From contig NZ_BMTV01000015.1 of assembly GCF_014649855.1 (NCBI RefSeq), positions 89,611-153,610 on the forward strand: 64,000 bases of DNA, written 5' to 3'. Made by a program: the position numbers and the translations under genes. Source of the stretch: Streptomyces roseolus. GTDB lineage: Bacteria; Actinomycetota; Actinomycetes; Streptomycetales; Streptomycetaceae. Shown here one piece after another: positions 1 to 8,547 of this stretch. Below the pieces are notes generated by a model. It did not search any database and had not been told where the DNA came from. It saw only the letters and a list, made by a program, of their open reading frames with translations. Position 1 is the stretch's first letter. Each line of letters opens with the position of its first letter.

Positions 1-1
1 G

Positions 2-1753
2 GACGGGCGGCTCCACGAGGAGGTCGTCGACGGCGAGACCCTGGACATCCTGCGGTTCACCCTCGGGTGCATCGTCCTCCTGCCGCTCGTCGTCTTCCTC
101 TCCGTCTGCGCGCGCCTCTCCGGGGAGTCCCGGGCGCGGCGACTGGCGGCGTTGCGGCTGGTGGGTCTCAGCGTCAAAGACACCCTGCGGGTCAACGCCG
201 GGGAGAACGTCGCGGCGGCCTCCCTCGGAGCGGTGCTCGGGCTCGCCGCGTACCTCGGGGGCAACGAGGTCATGGCACGGGTCGGGCTCCCGGGACTCCG
301 GTGGTATCCCGCGGACGGGCGGCCCGAGTGGTCGACCATCGCGGTGTGCCTGGTCGGGTGCCCCGCGCTCGCCTGGGGCATCGGGCTGTTCGGGGCCCGG
401 CGGGCCGCGCTCTCGCCGATCGCGGTGCGTCGGACGGCGGAACGCCGACCGCCCCGGACGTGGGGGGCGCTGCTGCTGGTCCCGGGGATGGGGGTGATCG
501 TCGGCTACTGCGCGATGAGCGTCCTGGGGAAGGATCCTTCCGGCGGGTCCGCCAGTTCCACCCTCGTGCCGGCCGCCGTGCTGCTGACCGGTACCGGGCT
601 CGTCCTCGGGCTGCCGCCCGTCACCGCGTGGCTAGCGCGCAGGACCGCCGCGGTCTCCAGGTCTCTGCCGCTCACGCTGGCGATGCGGCGTACGGAGGTG
701 GATCCCGGCGCTTCTCTGCGGGTGGCCACGGGGCTCGTGCTGTTGGTCTTCGGCGCCTCGCTCACGCAGGGCGTGCTCATCGAACTGGACCAGGTGAGTC
801 GGCGTACCGCGCCGCTCCAGGAGTACCAGATCCGCCTGAGCGAGCTCAGCGGCGACCAGCAGAAGGAACTCGTCCGGCTGCCGGGCGTGCGGGCGCACCT
901 GACCACGTACAGCTCGTGGAGCCCGCCCGGCGAACCGGGCGGCATCGGCCTCGACGTGATCGTCGGCACGTGTGAACAGGCGGCCAGGACCGCGATCTCG
1001 CTGCGCGGCTGTGTGGACGGCGAGGTCATGCGGCTCAGCGGCCCCGTCCCTCCGACCGAGTACGACCCGAAGCCCGGCGACCGCTTCCCCTTCGCCCTCC
1101 GGAACGGCCGGAAGGCCGTCCTGGCCGTACCGGAGGCCAGCGCGGAGGTGGACGCTTATCAGCCCTCCGTGCTCCGGCCCGACACCCTGCTCGTTCCGCC
1201 CTCGATGGCGCCGGTGGGGCTTGCGGCGGGGGCCGGGAGCCTGACCTTGGTGTCGGGGGCCGATGCGGAGACGGTGCGGGCGGTGCTCGACGGGATCGGT
1301 CGCGTCGCGCCCACCGCGGAGGTGGACGCGGTGGGGATCGCCATCGACGCGTTGGCCCAGTTGGCCGTCATCCGGAGCCTGTTGATGGTCGGGATGGTGC
1401 TCGGGCTGGTCGTCGGGGTGGCGGCGTTCGTGGTGTCGGTGGCTGATCGGGCTCTGGAGCGGCGGGGGCAGGTGGCGGCGCTGGGGTTGTTGGGGGCTCG
1501 GGCGGGGACCTTGCGGGGGGTGCAGGTGGTGCAGGTGGTGGTTCCGTTGGGGGTGGGGCTGAGCGGGGCCGTGGTGACGGGGTGGCTGGCCGAGGCGAGT
1601 TATCTGATCACCGGCGGCGGGGCCGTCCACTGGGACTGGGAGGGATTGCCGGTGCTGGTGGCGAGTGCGGTGGGAGTGCTGGTCGTGGCCGGGGTGGCTT
1701 CCGTGCCCATGGTGCGGCGGCACGTGGATCCGGAGCTCGTCCGGCGGGATTGA
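2..1753 (+). CDS. FtsX-like ABC transporter permease (5' truncated by window edge)
   Basis: Membrane permease subunit of an ABC exporter of the FtsX/MacB type. The reading frame is open from base 2, so the true start lies before the window; 583 residues are visible. Near the N-terminal end a hydrophobic segment is followed by the pattern RLAALRLVGLS, typical of the FtsX cytoplasmic coupling region after a transmembrane helix. Several more helices follow around residues 70-90, 150-200 and 235-265. After a large, less hydrophobic extracellular part (about residues 270-450) come the closing FtsX helices near VVGVAAFVVSVADRALERRG. The matching ATPase gene is expected upstream, outside the window. 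Exported substrate unknown. Confidence 0.85.
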   Translation, partial: DGRLHEEVVDGETLDILRFTLGCIVLLPLVVFLSVCARLSGESRARRLAALRLVGLSVKDTLRVNAGENVAAASLGAVLGLAAYLGGNEVMARVGLPGLRWYPADGRPEWSTIAVCLVGCPALAWGIGLFGARRAALSPIAVRRTAERRPPRTWGALLLVPGMGVIVGYCAMSVLGKDPSGGSASSTLVPAAVLLTGTGLVLGLPPVTAWLARRTAAVSRSLPLTLAMRRTEVDPGASLRVATGLVLLVFGASLTQGVLIELDQVSRRTAPLQEYQIRLSELSGDQQKELVRLPGVRAHLTTYSSWSPPGEPGGIGLDVIVGTCEQAARTAISLRGCVDGEVMRLSGPVPPTEYDPKPGDRFPFALRNGRKAVLAVPEASAEVDAYQPSVLRPDTLLVPPSMAPVGLAAGAGSLTLVSGADAETVRAVLDGIGRVAPTAEVDAVGIAIDALAQLAVIRSLLMVGMVLGLVVGVAAFVVSVADRALERRGQVAALGLLGARAGTLRGVQVVQVVVPLGVGLSGAVVTGWLAEASYLITGGGAVHWDWEGLPVLVASAVGVLVVAGVASVPMVRRHVDPELVRRD

Positions 1754-1863
1754 TGGATCTCCTGCTCGGGATCTCCTGCTCAGGGCGATGAGTTTCCGGG
1801 AGGAGCGGGGTCTTCTAGGGTGCGTATCCGTTCCGTTCCGTTCCGATCGTTCCGGAGGTCGTC

Positions 1864-2079
1864 GTGTCCACCGCCCCCGCCCCCAAGGGTCCCGCCAGCT
1901 ACTTCCCCTCCATCGAGAAGAAGTACGGGCGGCCCGTGTCCGAGTGGTTCGAGGTGATCCGCTCCTCGCCGCTCGACAAGCACATGGAGCTCGTCGCCTG
2001 GCTGAAGGGCGAGCACGGTCTCGGGCACGGGCACGCCAACGCGCTGGTGGCCCATGTGCGGGCCGAGGACGGGAAGTAG
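1864..2079 (+). CDS. DUF4287-type small protein
   Basis: Soluble 71-residue protein resembling the DUF4287 family; the pattern FEVIRSSPLDKHMELVAWLK followed by GLGHGHANALVAH is the family core and covers almost the whole chain. Biochemical role unknown. GTG start chosen because a GGAGG site at 1854-1858 lies 5 nt upstream. A -10-like TAGGGT sits at 1816-1821, and the leader carries repeated TTCCG pentamers. It stands alone and converges on the AhpD-like gene, whose stop lies 4 nt beyond. Confidence 0.75.
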   Translation: MSTAPAPKGPASYFPSIEKKYGRPVSEWFEVIRSSPLDKHMELVAWLKGEHGLGHGHANALVAHVRAEDGK

Positions 2080-2083
2080 GCCG

Positions 2084-2557
2084 TCAGGAGAACTGGCCGG
2101 GGACGTAGTCGCCGGCCGGCGTCCGCGCCATGACGTTGAGGCGGTTGAAGGCGTTGATGAGGGCGATGAGGGAGACCAGGGCGGCGAGCTGCTCCTCGTC
2201 GTAGTGCTTGGCCGCGTTCTCCCAGGCCGCGTCGGTGACGCCGGTGTGGTGGTCGGCCAGGCGGGTGCCCTGCTCGGTGAGTTCGAGGGCCGCCCGCTCG
2301 GCGTCCGTGTAGACCGTGGCCTCGCGCCAGGCGGCGACCATGTGGAGGCGCAGGGCCGTCTCGCCGGCCGCGGCGGCGTCCTTGGTGTGCATGTCGAGGC
2401 AGAAGCCGCAGCCGTTGATCTGGCTCGCGCGGATCTTCACCAGTTCCTGGAGGCTGTGCGGAAGCACGGTGTCCGGGATCGCGAAGCCGGCCGAGGCGAG
2501 GTGCTTGACGACCTTGCCGGCGACGGGGCTGGCGAAGAGGTTGAGGCGGGGGTTCAT
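2084..2557 (-). CDS. Carboxymuconolactone decarboxylase / AhpD-like protein
   Basis: 157-residue member of the AhpD-like carboxymuconolactone decarboxylase family. These are small alpha-helical proteins; those with a CxxC act as alkylhydroperoxidase-type thiol reductases. The sequence shows NGCGFCLDMHTKDA about one third along: the CxxC pair plus the downstream His of the proton-relay motif. The ATG at 2557 is preceded by a GGAGA ribosome site. It is transcribed divergently from the alpha/beta hydrolase, with 81 bp between starts. Reducing partner and substrate are not visible here; an antioxidant role is inferred from the family. Confidence 0.85.
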   Translation of the reverse strand: MNPRLNLFASPVAGKVVKHLASAGFAIPDTVLPHSLQELVKIRASQINGCGFCLDMHTKDAAAAGETALRLHMVAAWREATVYTDAERAALELTEQGTRLADHHTGVTDAAWENAAKHYDEEQLAALVSLIALINAFNRLNVMARTPAGDYVPGQFS

Positions 2558-2638
2558 GAGGTTCTCCGTGGTGTGTTCGAGGGTCTTCGGGGGTTCTCTC
2601 CGGGCTTTCATCGGGTTGACGGAGCGCGGGGGAGGAAT

Positions 2639-3499
2639 GTGACCGAGGTGGATGTGGCGTACGTCACTCGGGAGTTCGTGCGTGGGGGCGTCCGGCTGTC
2701 CGTGCGCGACTGGGGCGGCGACGGGGCCGGAGTGCTGCTGCTCCACGGGCTCGCCGGGCACTGCGGGGAGTGGGACGGGCTCGCCCGGGCCCTGCGCCGG
2801 GACGGGCACCGGGTGCTCGCGCTCGATCAGCGGGGGCACGGGGAGAGCGAGCGGGCGCCGGAGGACGTGTCCCGGAGGGCGTACGTCGACGATGTGCTCG
2901 GCGTCGTCGAGGAGTTCGGACGGGGCGGGGGCGGGGCCGGGCGCGGCGAGCGGGACTTCGTGCTCGTCGGGCAGTCCTACGGCGGGCACGCCGCCCTGCT
3001 CGCCGCCGCCCGGCGGCATCCCCGGGTCGCCGGCGCCGTCCTGGTCGAGGCAGGGCCCGCCGGATCCACGCCCGAGGAGGTGGCCGGGGTCGCCGGATGG
3101 CTGCGGGGGTGGCCGGTCCCCTTCGCGAGCCGGGAGGCGGCCGTCTCGTACTTCGGCGGCGGGGCCGTCGGAGAGGGCTGGGCCTCCGGGCTCGAACGGC
3201 GGGACGGGGGGTGGTGGCCCCGGTTCGACGCCGGGGTGCTGGCCGCCTCGCTCGACGAGAACGCCGTCCGTTCCTGGTGGGAGGAGTGGGACGCCGTCGA
3301 CGTACCGCTGCTCGCGGTGCTCGGACAGCACGGGATCATCGACGCGGAGCAGTGGGACGGGATGGCGCGGCGGCAGCCGGGGCTGCGCGGCGTCTGCCTG
3401 CCGGGGGCCGGGCACGACGTGCACCTGGAGCGGCCCGAGGAGGTGTACGGGGTGGTGGCGGCGTTCCTTCGGGAGGCCGGGAGGTCCAGGGTGCGGTAG
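2639..3499 (+). CDS. Alpha/beta fold hydrolase
   Basis: About 286 residues of classical alpha/beta hydrolase. LLLHGLAGH gives the oxyanion-hole HG near residue 37, the nucleophile elbow is GQSYGG (Ser near 112), and the catalytic His is in GAGHDVH near 259; the acid is probably the Asp in GIIDAEQWD. Substrate cannot be predicted. The start is uncertain: GTG at 2639 has GGAGG only 3 nt away, while in-frame GTG codons at 2648 and 2654 give longer spacing. It lies divergent to the AhpD-like gene and may share its control region. Confidence 0.8.
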   Translation: MTEVDVAYVTREFVRGGVRLSVRDWGGDGAGVLLLHGLAGHCGEWDGLARALRRDGHRVLALDQRGHGESERAPEDVSRRAYVDDVLGVVEEFGRGGGGAGRGERDFVLVGQSYGGHAALLAAARRHPRVAGAVLVEAGPAGSTPEEVAGVAGWLRGWPVPFASREAAVSYFGGGAVGEGWASGLERRDGGWWPRFDAGVLAASLDENAVRSWWEEWDAVDVPLLAVLGQHGIIDAEQWDGMARRQPGLRGVCLPGAGHDVHLERPEEVYGVVAAFLREAGRSRVR

Positions 3500-3629
3500 G
3501 CCGGGGGCCGGCGCGGGGCGGGGGGTAGGTCGGGGGGCCGGGGCGGGAGGACGGGGCGGGGCGGTAGGCCGGGGGGGGAAGCGGGGGCCGGGGACGGTGG
3601 CAGCCGGTGGCTCCGGATCGTTCCGGGGC

Positions 3630-3660
3630 TTGCGTGGGAGTCCGCTCCAACCCCTAGGGT
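3630..3660 (+). promoter_or_regulatory. Promoter of a leaderless aldo/keto reductase mRNA
   Basis: TAGGGT at 3655-3660 fits the actinomycete -10 TANNNT and ends exactly 7 nt before the ATG at 3668. A TTGCGT lies 19 nt further upstream. No Shine-Dalgarno sequence is present, so the mRNA probably starts at the A of the initiation codon. Confidence 0.6.
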
Positions 3661-3667
3661 GCGGCGC

Positions 3668-4732
3668 ATGCGCTATCGGGTACTCGGCGGGACCGGGATC
3701 GAAGTCAGCACCTACTGCCTCGGCACCATGATGTTCGGGTCGGTCGGCAACCCCGACCACCAGGACGCCGTACGGATCATCCACTCCGCCCTCGACCGGG
3801 GCGTCAACTTCGTCGACACCGCCGACATGTACTCGGCGGGCGAGTCCGAGGAGATCGTCGGGAAGGCGCTGCGCGACCCGCGCCGCCGCGACGAGACCGT
3901 GCTCGCGACGAAGGTGTACTTCCCCGTCGGCGGCGACGGGCCCGCGAGGGGCGGGCTGTCGCGGCGCTGGATCGTGCGGGCCGTCGAGGCCAGCCTGGCG
4001 CGGCTCGGTACGGACCGGATCGACCTGTACCAGGTGCACCGGCCCGACCACCGGACCGACATCGAGGAGACCCTCGACGTCCTCGGCGACCTCGTCACCC
4101 AGGGGAAGATCAGGGCCTTCGGTTGCTCGACGTTCCCCGCCGACCGGATCGTCGAGGCGCACGCGGTCGCCGAGCGGCGCGGGCTGCGGCGCTTCCGGAC
4201 CGAACAGCCGCCGTACTCACTGCTCGCGCGCGGGGTGGAGACCGCGGTGCTGCCGGTGGCGCAGCGGTACGGGATGGGCGTCCTGACGTGGGCGCCGCTC
4301 GCCTCCGGGTACCTCTCGGGGGCGTTCCGGAAGGGGCGTCCCGTGGACATGTCGCGAGGGCGGGCCGCGATCACCCCGCACCGCTTCGACCCGGCGCTCC
4401 CGGAGAACGCGGCGAAGCTCGACCTCGTCGAGGAACTCGCCCTGCTCGCCGAGGAGATCGGCTGCTCGCTGCCCGAATTCGCGGTCGCCTTCGCCGCCGC
4501 GCACCCGGCCGTCACCTCGGTGATCCTCGGGCCCCGGACCATGGAGCAGCTGGACGGGCTGCTGAAGGGCGCCTCGCTCGTCCTCGACGACGCGGTGCTC
4601 GACCGCATCGACGCGATCGTGCCGCCGGGGACGGACGCCTACCGCGCCGACGGGGTCTGGCGGCCGCCGTCCCTCACCGAACCGGCGCTGCGGAGGAGGC
4701 CGTTGGAGGAGCGTGCCGCGTCCGACGGCTGA
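3668..4732 (+). CDS. Aldo/keto reductase
   Basis: NAD(P)H-dependent oxidoreductase of the aldo/keto reductase superfamily, 354 residues. YRVLGGTGIEVS at the N-terminus is typical of the YhdN/Tas-like branch. The catalytic tetrad is visible in order: Asp and Tyr in VDTADMYSAG, Lys in LATKVYF, His in YQVHRPDH. C-terminal SVILGPRTMEQLDG matches the cofactor-binding end. ATG 3668 is preferred over GTG 3659 because the TAGGGT box places the transcript start at 3668. Physiological carbonyl substrate unknown. Confidence 0.9.
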   Translation: MRYRVLGGTGIEVSTYCLGTMMFGSVGNPDHQDAVRIIHSALDRGVNFVDTADMYSAGESEEIVGKALRDPRRRDETVLATKVYFPVGGDGPARGGLSRRWIVRAVEASLARLGTDRIDLYQVHRPDHRTDIEETLDVLGDLVTQGKIRAFGCSTFPADRIVEAHAVAERRGLRRFRTEQPPYSLLARGVETAVLPVAQRYGMGVLTWAPLASGYLSGAFRKGRPVDMSRGRAAITPHRFDPALPENAAKLDLVEELALLAEEIGCSLPEFAVAFAAAHPAVTSVILGPRTMEQLDGLLKGASLVLDDAVLDRIDAIVPPGTDAYRADGVWRPPSLTEPALRRRPLEERAASDG

Positions 4733-4783
4733 GGCCGGGCGTTGTCGGAAGGCCACCGGTCCGCCAGGGGGCGAAACGCTCGG

Positions 4784-5305
4784 TCAGGAGGCGAACTGTC
4801 CGGTACCGGCCGCCGCGAGAAGGGCCAGGCGGTCGGCGGCGTCCGTGCCGGGCGGCGGGGTGAAGAAGACCAGGCGCTGTTCGCCCGCCGGGGCGAGCAG
4901 GACCCGGCAGTCCAGGTCGACGGCGCCGATCAGGGGGTGCTCGACGCGCACCCGGCTGTGGCGGCGGACGGCGACCTCGTGCCCGGCCCACAGCTCCCCG
5001 AACTCCTCGCCGACCGCGCGGAGCCGTTCCACCAGGCGGGCCGGGGCCGGATCGCCGCCGCGGCGGCCGTACGCGGCGCGCAGGTCGGCGACGTGGAGCC
5101 GGCTGTGGTGCGCGCGCTCCTCCGGCGGATACGCCGTACGGGCGCCGGGATCGGCGAACCAGCGCCAGACGACGTTCCGCCCGTGCTCCGGGACCGTGCA
5201 GACGCCGCCGAGGAGGGCGCGGGCCGGGGCGTTCCGGGCGAGGACGTTCCCGAGGTCGCCGAGGGGGAGCTCGTGCGGACGGCGGCGGACTTCCTGGGCG
5301 CGTGA
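4784..5305 (-). pseudogene. Truncated MmyB-type XRE regulator, C-terminal domain only
   Basis: Translation downward from about 5305 gives the ligand-binding domain of MmyB-like actinomycete regulators: LGDLGNVLARNAPARALLG, then WRWFADPGARTAYPPEE, then EEFGELWAGHEVAVRRHSR and a closing block VDLDCRVLLAPAGEQRLVF. The N-terminal helix-turn-helix that defines the family is absent. The frame carries no ATG, GTG or TTG between a stop at 5573-5575 and the GTG at 5032, and the MarC gene begins where the HTH should be. I read this as a 5'-deleted remnant of a regulator normally near 280 residues. A 82-residue product from GTG 5032 is formally possible but would lack DNA binding. Confidence 0.7.
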
Positions 5306-5318
5306 GGCCGCCCTCGTC

Positions 5319-5960
5319 CTAGTGGTACCGGTCCAGGCCCGGTACGCCCAGCGCGGAGAGGCCGTCGAGGACGAGGTCCACGCCGACCGCGGCGAGCAGC
5401 AGGCCGAGGAGCCGGCCGAGGAGCTCGATGGTGGCGTGGTGGGTGCGGCGCAGGATCCGGGCGAGCAGCAGGACGCAGACGAGGTCGAGCGCGATGACGG
5501 CCATGTAGGCGCCGACGACGGTCGAGCGCCAGCCGAGCGAGTCGCGGGCGGCGGCCTCGATGAGCAGGGCCGTCATGGCGAGGGGGCTGACGACGTACGG
5601 CATGAGGAGTTCGCGGACGCCGCTGACGGTGTCGGGCGAGTCGTCGTGCGGGCCGTCGGAGCCGAGGTGCAGGCCGAGGACGAGGCCGACGGCGTAGATG
5701 AAGAAGATGACGCCGCCCGCGAGCTGGAGGGCGGGGGTGCTGATGTGGAAGAGGTCGAGCAGCCAGGGGGCCGTGCCGCCGGCGGCGATGCCGACGACGA
5801 CGGCCGCGGCGGAGGAGAGCAGGGCGATGGTGCGGAGCTGCCGGGCCGGGTGGACCTGGGCCAGGCCGGCGAAGGCGAGGAGCACCTTCGGGGGTCCGAC
5901 GACGGAGAAGAACGTGATGAACGCGGCGGCGAAGGTGAAGGACGGCACAGCGGACATCAT
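5319..5960 (-). CDS. MarC (UPF0056) family integral membrane protein
   Basis: 213-residue polytopic membrane protein of the MarC family; function unproven, and despite the name not clearly linked to antibiotic resistance. About six hydrophobic segments are visible, starting FTFAAAFITFFSVVGPPKVL and ending LLGLLLAAVGVDLVLDGL. The region after PYVVSPLAMTALL corresponds to the conserved second half. ATG ATG at 5960/5957 gives the start; no strong ribosome site is seen. Its 3' end abuts the MmyB remnant, so the deletion that removed the regulator's HTH ends at or near this gene. Confidence 0.8.
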   Translation of the reverse strand: MMSAVPSFTFAAAFITFFSVVGPPKVLLAFAGLAQVHPARQLRTIALLSSAAAVVVGIAAGGTAPWLLDLFHISTPALQLAGGVIFFIYAVGLVLGLHLGSDGPHDDSPDTVSGVRELLMPYVVSPLAMTALLIEAAARDSLGWRSTVVGAYMAVIALDLVCVLLLARILRRTHHATIELLGRLLGLLLAAVGVDLVLDGLSALGVPGLDRYH

Positions 5961-6090
5961 GGGGCGGTCGGGTGGTGAGGGAGGGATTTCGGGACGTCGC
6001 CCGCGCGGTGTCGAGATCCGGGGGCCGGTTCCGACCCATCTTCGAGAGAGGTTCACACGGCACGCACCACGCACGCATACGGAGGACGCC

Positions 6091-6507
6091 ATGAAGTACC
6101 TCGTGATGGTCCAGGGCTCGCACGCCGACTACGAGGCGATGGCCGGGCGCGGCTCGGCGCACAGCCCGGCCTGGGACAAGGAGTCCCTGACGGCGATGTT
6201 CGACTTCATGAACACGCTCAACAAGGAACTGCTGGAGAGCGGCGAGATGCTCGACGGGCAGGGCCTGGCCGACCCGGGCGAGACCCGGCACGTCTCCCTG
6301 GACGCCGAGGGCCGCCCGGTCGTGACCGACGGCCCGTACGCCGAGACCAAGGAGGTCCTGGCCGGCTACTGGGTCCTGGAGTGCGAGAGCCTCGACCGGG
6401 TGACGGAGATCGCCGCCCGCGTCGCCCGCTGCCCCCAGCCCGCGGGCGCCCCGGAGTACCCGGTCGTCATCCGCCGCATCGACGAGCAGGGCCCCTCGCA
6501 GGACTGA
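6091..6507 (+). CDS. YCII-related / DGPF-domain protein
   Basis: 138-residue cytosolic protein of the YCII-related family. The diagnostic block TDGPYAETKEVLAGYWVLEC lies near residue 75, preceded by the MKYLVMVQG beta strand. A GGAGG ribosome site lies 5 nt before the ATG. In actinomycetes such proteins are often coded next to an ECF sigma factor; none is adjacent here, and the next gene is a metal/persulfide-type repressor. Function unknown. Confidence 0.85.
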   Translation: MKYLVMVQGSHADYEAMAGRGSAHSPAWDKESLTAMFDFMNTLNKELLESGEMLDGQGLADPGETRHVSLDAEGRPVVTDGPYAETKEVLAGYWVLECESLDRVTEIAARVARCPQPAGAPEYPVVIRRIDEQGPSQD

Positions 6508-6665
6508 GGCGGCCCCTTCGCCGGGGTCCGGGGCATCGGGGGCGGCCGGGTCCCGGTGCCGGGCGGTGGGCGGGGGAATGGTCTCGGTGGGTGTCATCCT
6601 TGGGAGGGACGGATCCCCGTGGTGGGGGTCGGGCTGCCCCCCGGGGTATCTGCTGAGGAGTGGTT

Positions 6666-6953
6666 GTGGAACTCGATCTCGCGGGCGCGGAGCTCAAGGC
6701 CGTGCTGAACCGGCTGCGCCGGGCGCAGGGCCAGATCTCCGGGGTGATCCGGATGATCGAGGAGGGGCGCGACTGCGAGGAGGTCGTGACGCAGCTGGCG
6801 GCGGCCTCGCGGGCGCTGGACCGGGCCGGGTTCGCGATCATCGCGACGGGGCTGCAGCAGTGCCTGACCGAGATGGAGAACGGCAAGCGGGACGGCGAGG
6901 ACCCGGACAAGATGCGGGCCCGGCTGGAGAAGCTGTTCCTGTCGCTGGCCTGA
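6666..6953 (+). CDS. CsoR/CstR-family repressor lacking the copper-ligand histidine
   Basis: 95-residue all-helical tetrameric repressor. LNRLRRAQGQISGVIRMIEE is the family's DNA-binding first helix. Copper-sensing CsoR uses Cys-His-Cys. Here the first Cys is in GRDCEEV and the second in LQQCL, but the position where CsoR has His (xxHLxxC) reads TGLQQC. That Cys-Cys pattern matches persulfide sensors of the CstR type, so sulfur sensing is a better guess than copper. GTG 6666 is chosen because the GAGGAG site at 6655-6660 overlaps the earlier GTG at 6660. No sulfurtransferase or copper ATPase lies beside it. Confidence 0.8.
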   Translation: MELDLAGAELKAVLNRLRRAQGQISGVIRMIEEGRDCEEVVTQLAAASRALDRAGFAIIATGLQQCLTEMENGKRDGEDPDKMRARLEKLFLSLA

Positions 6954-6971
6954 GCCCGCTCGTCGGAACGC

Positions 6972-7010
6972 GGGCGCGCCCCGGTGGAGGTACTCCGCCG
7001 GGGCGCGCCC
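6972..7010. terminator. Bidirectional hairpin between convergent genes
   Basis: A perfect 13-bp stem (6972-6984 with 6998-7010) encloses a 13-nt loop that itself contains GGAG/CTCC pairing. It lies between the convergent CsoR-like and WrbA-like genes. TTTG follows on the plus strand but there is no long U-tract. Confidence 0.8.
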
Positions 7011-7025
7011 TTTGTCCGTGCCGGG

Positions 7026-7634
7026 TCAGTCGACCGCCAGGCCCTTGAGGCGCTTGGCGATCGTGGCGAGGCGGGTGCCCTGGTAGCGGGCGGCGGCCAG
7101 GACTTCCTCGCCGGGGGCGCCGTTGGCGGCGGGGTGGGCGGTGCCGTAGGGGTTGCCGCCGGCCGCGTAGACGGCCGGGTCGGTGAAGCCGGGGGAGACG
7201 ATGACCGAGCCCCAGTGGTGGAAGGTGTTGTAGAGGGCGAGCAGCGTGGACTCGTTGCCGCCGTGGAGGTTGTGCGCGCTGGTGAAGGCGGTGGCGGGCT
7301 TGTCCGCCATCACGCCGCGCTGCCACAGGCCGCCGGTGGTGTCGACGAACTGCTTGAGCTGGGCCGCCACGTTGCCGAAGCGGGTCGGCGAGCCGAGCGC
7401 GTACGCGTCCGCCCACTCCAGGTCGTCGAGGGCGGCGACCTCGACGCCCGCGGTGGCGTCGACGTGGGCGCGCCAGGCCGGGTTGGCGTCGATCGCGGCG
7501 TCCGGCGCCAGCTCGGGCACGCGGCGCAGGCGCACCTCGGCGCCGGCCTTCTCCGCGCCCTCGGCGACGGCCTGGGCGAGCTGGTGCACGGCACCGGTGG
7601 ACGAGTAGTAGACGACGGCGACCTTGACGGACAT
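7026..7634 (-). CDS. wrbA: NAD(P)H:quinone oxidoreductase, WrbA type
   Basis: 202-residue flavodoxin-fold enzyme that reduces quinones by two electrons with FMN and NAD(P)H, limiting redox cycling. The N-terminal VVYYSSTGAVHQLA is the FMN phosphate loop, LGSPTRFGNVAAQLKQFVD the second flavin contact, and FTSAHNLHGGNESTLL the third. ATG 7634 follows a GAGGAG ribosome site. It is divergent from a TetR gene with 169 bp between starts, an arrangement that usually means repression of the reductase and self-repression. Confidence 0.88.
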   Translation of the reverse strand: MSVKVAVVYYSSTGAVHQLAQAVAEGAEKAGAEVRLRRVPELAPDAAIDANPAWRAHVDATAGVEVAALDDLEWADAYALGSPTRFGNVAAQLKQFVDTTGGLWQRGVMADKPATAFTSAHNLHGGNESTLLALYNTFHHWGSVIVSPGFTDPAVYAAGGNPYGTAHPAANGAPGEEVLAAARYQGTRLATIAKRLKGLAVD

Positions 7635-7692
7635 GACGGGCTCCTCGCACGCGACCACGATCAGCGGAACGGATAAGCGGATCGGTTTCCGT

Positions 7693-7722
7693 TTGACGGT
7701 TCCGAGAGTAAGTGGATAGCAA
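7693..7722 (+). promoter_or_regulatory. Promoter of the TetR gene
   Basis: TTGACG at 7693-7698 and TAGCAA at 7717-7722 are 18 nt apart, close to the sigma-70-type consensus. The surrounding A+T-rich segment carries repeated GGAT motifs, including the imperfect dyad GGATAGCAATCC at 7714-7725. It is a reasonable operator candidate for the divergent wrbA/TetR pair. Confidence 0.45.
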
Positions 7723-7803
7723 TCCGTTTCGCAAGGGGGGCGGGTATGCTCGAAGGACGGGGACATCGACGACGGGGGCGCGACGAAGGGCAGGAACGGG
7801 CCG

Positions 7804-8484
7804 ATGAGCAGCACGAGAACACCGGGCATGCCGGCAGCGGACGGCGATGGGCCCGTGCGACTGCTCACCGTGCTGCCGACCGCCCCCGGCGCCGGGCCGC
7901 ACACCGGCCCCGGCCCCGCGCCCGTCTCCGAGCGCGCCGACGCCGCCCGCAACCGCCGCAGGATCCTCGACGCCGCCGCCCGGATCGTCGCCGAGCAGGG
8001 CCCCGACGCCGTCACCATGAACCAGGTCGCCCACGCCAGCGGCATCGGCGTCGGCACCGTCTACCGCCGCTTCGGCGACGTCTCCCAGCTGCTGTGGGCG
8101 CTCCTCGACGACCGCGAGCGGCAGTTCCAGGAGGCGTACATGAGCGGGCCGCCCCCGCTCGGCCCCGGCGCCCCCGCCGACGAGCGGCTCGACGCCTTCC
8201 TCGACGCGCTCGTCGACCGCGTCGCCGAGCAGCGCCCCCTCCTGCTCGCCGCGCACTCCGCCGCGCCCCGCGCCCGGTACCACAGCGGCGCCTACCAGGT
8301 CATGCACACGCACGTGGCGATGCTGCTCTCCCGGCTCCGGCCCGACGGCGACTCCGCCCTCCTCGCCCACCTCCTCCTCGCGCCCTTCGCGCCGGACCTG
8401 ATGCACCACCTCTCGGTGGAGCAGGCCCTGCCCGCCGAGCGGGTCAAGGCGGGCGTACGGGAGCTGCTCCGCCTGCGGGCGTAG
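7804..8484 (+). CDS. TetR/AcrR-family regulator
   Basis: 226-residue one-component repressor. After about 40 flexible Pro-rich residues the TetR HTH begins: RNRRRILDAAARIVAEQGPDAVTMNQVAHASGIGVGTVYRRFGD, with the GxGTVYRRF end typical of the family. The rest is helical ligand-binding domain (SetR/TetR_C-like). Divergent orientation suggests wrbA as target. The extended N-terminal tail is unusual, and a later start cannot be excluded. Confidence 0.85.
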   Translation: MSSTRTPGMPAADGDGPVRLLTVLPTAPGAGPHTGPGPAPVSERADAARNRRRILDAAARIVAEQGPDAVTMNQVAHASGIGVGTVYRRFGDVSQLLWALLDDRERQFQEAYMSGPPPLGPGAPADERLDAFLDALVDRVAEQRPLLLAAHSAAPRARYHSGAYQVMHTHVAMLLSRLRPDGDSALLAHLLLAPFAPDLMHHLSVEQALPAERVKAGVRELLRLRA

Positions 8485-8547
8485 GGGAGGGAAGGAGAGA
8501 GGGGGAGAGGGGGGAGAGGGGAGGGTCACGGGCATCCGAGGCGGGAG

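Noticed and set aside
6666..6953. Copper-responsive CsoR
   Set aside because: The histidine ligand position is not His; the Cys-Cys pattern fits persulfide sensing better.
6091..6953. YCII protein plus ECF sigma factor module
   Set aside because: No sigma factor lies next to the YCII gene; the neighbour is a CsoR/CstR-type repressor with its own ribosome site.
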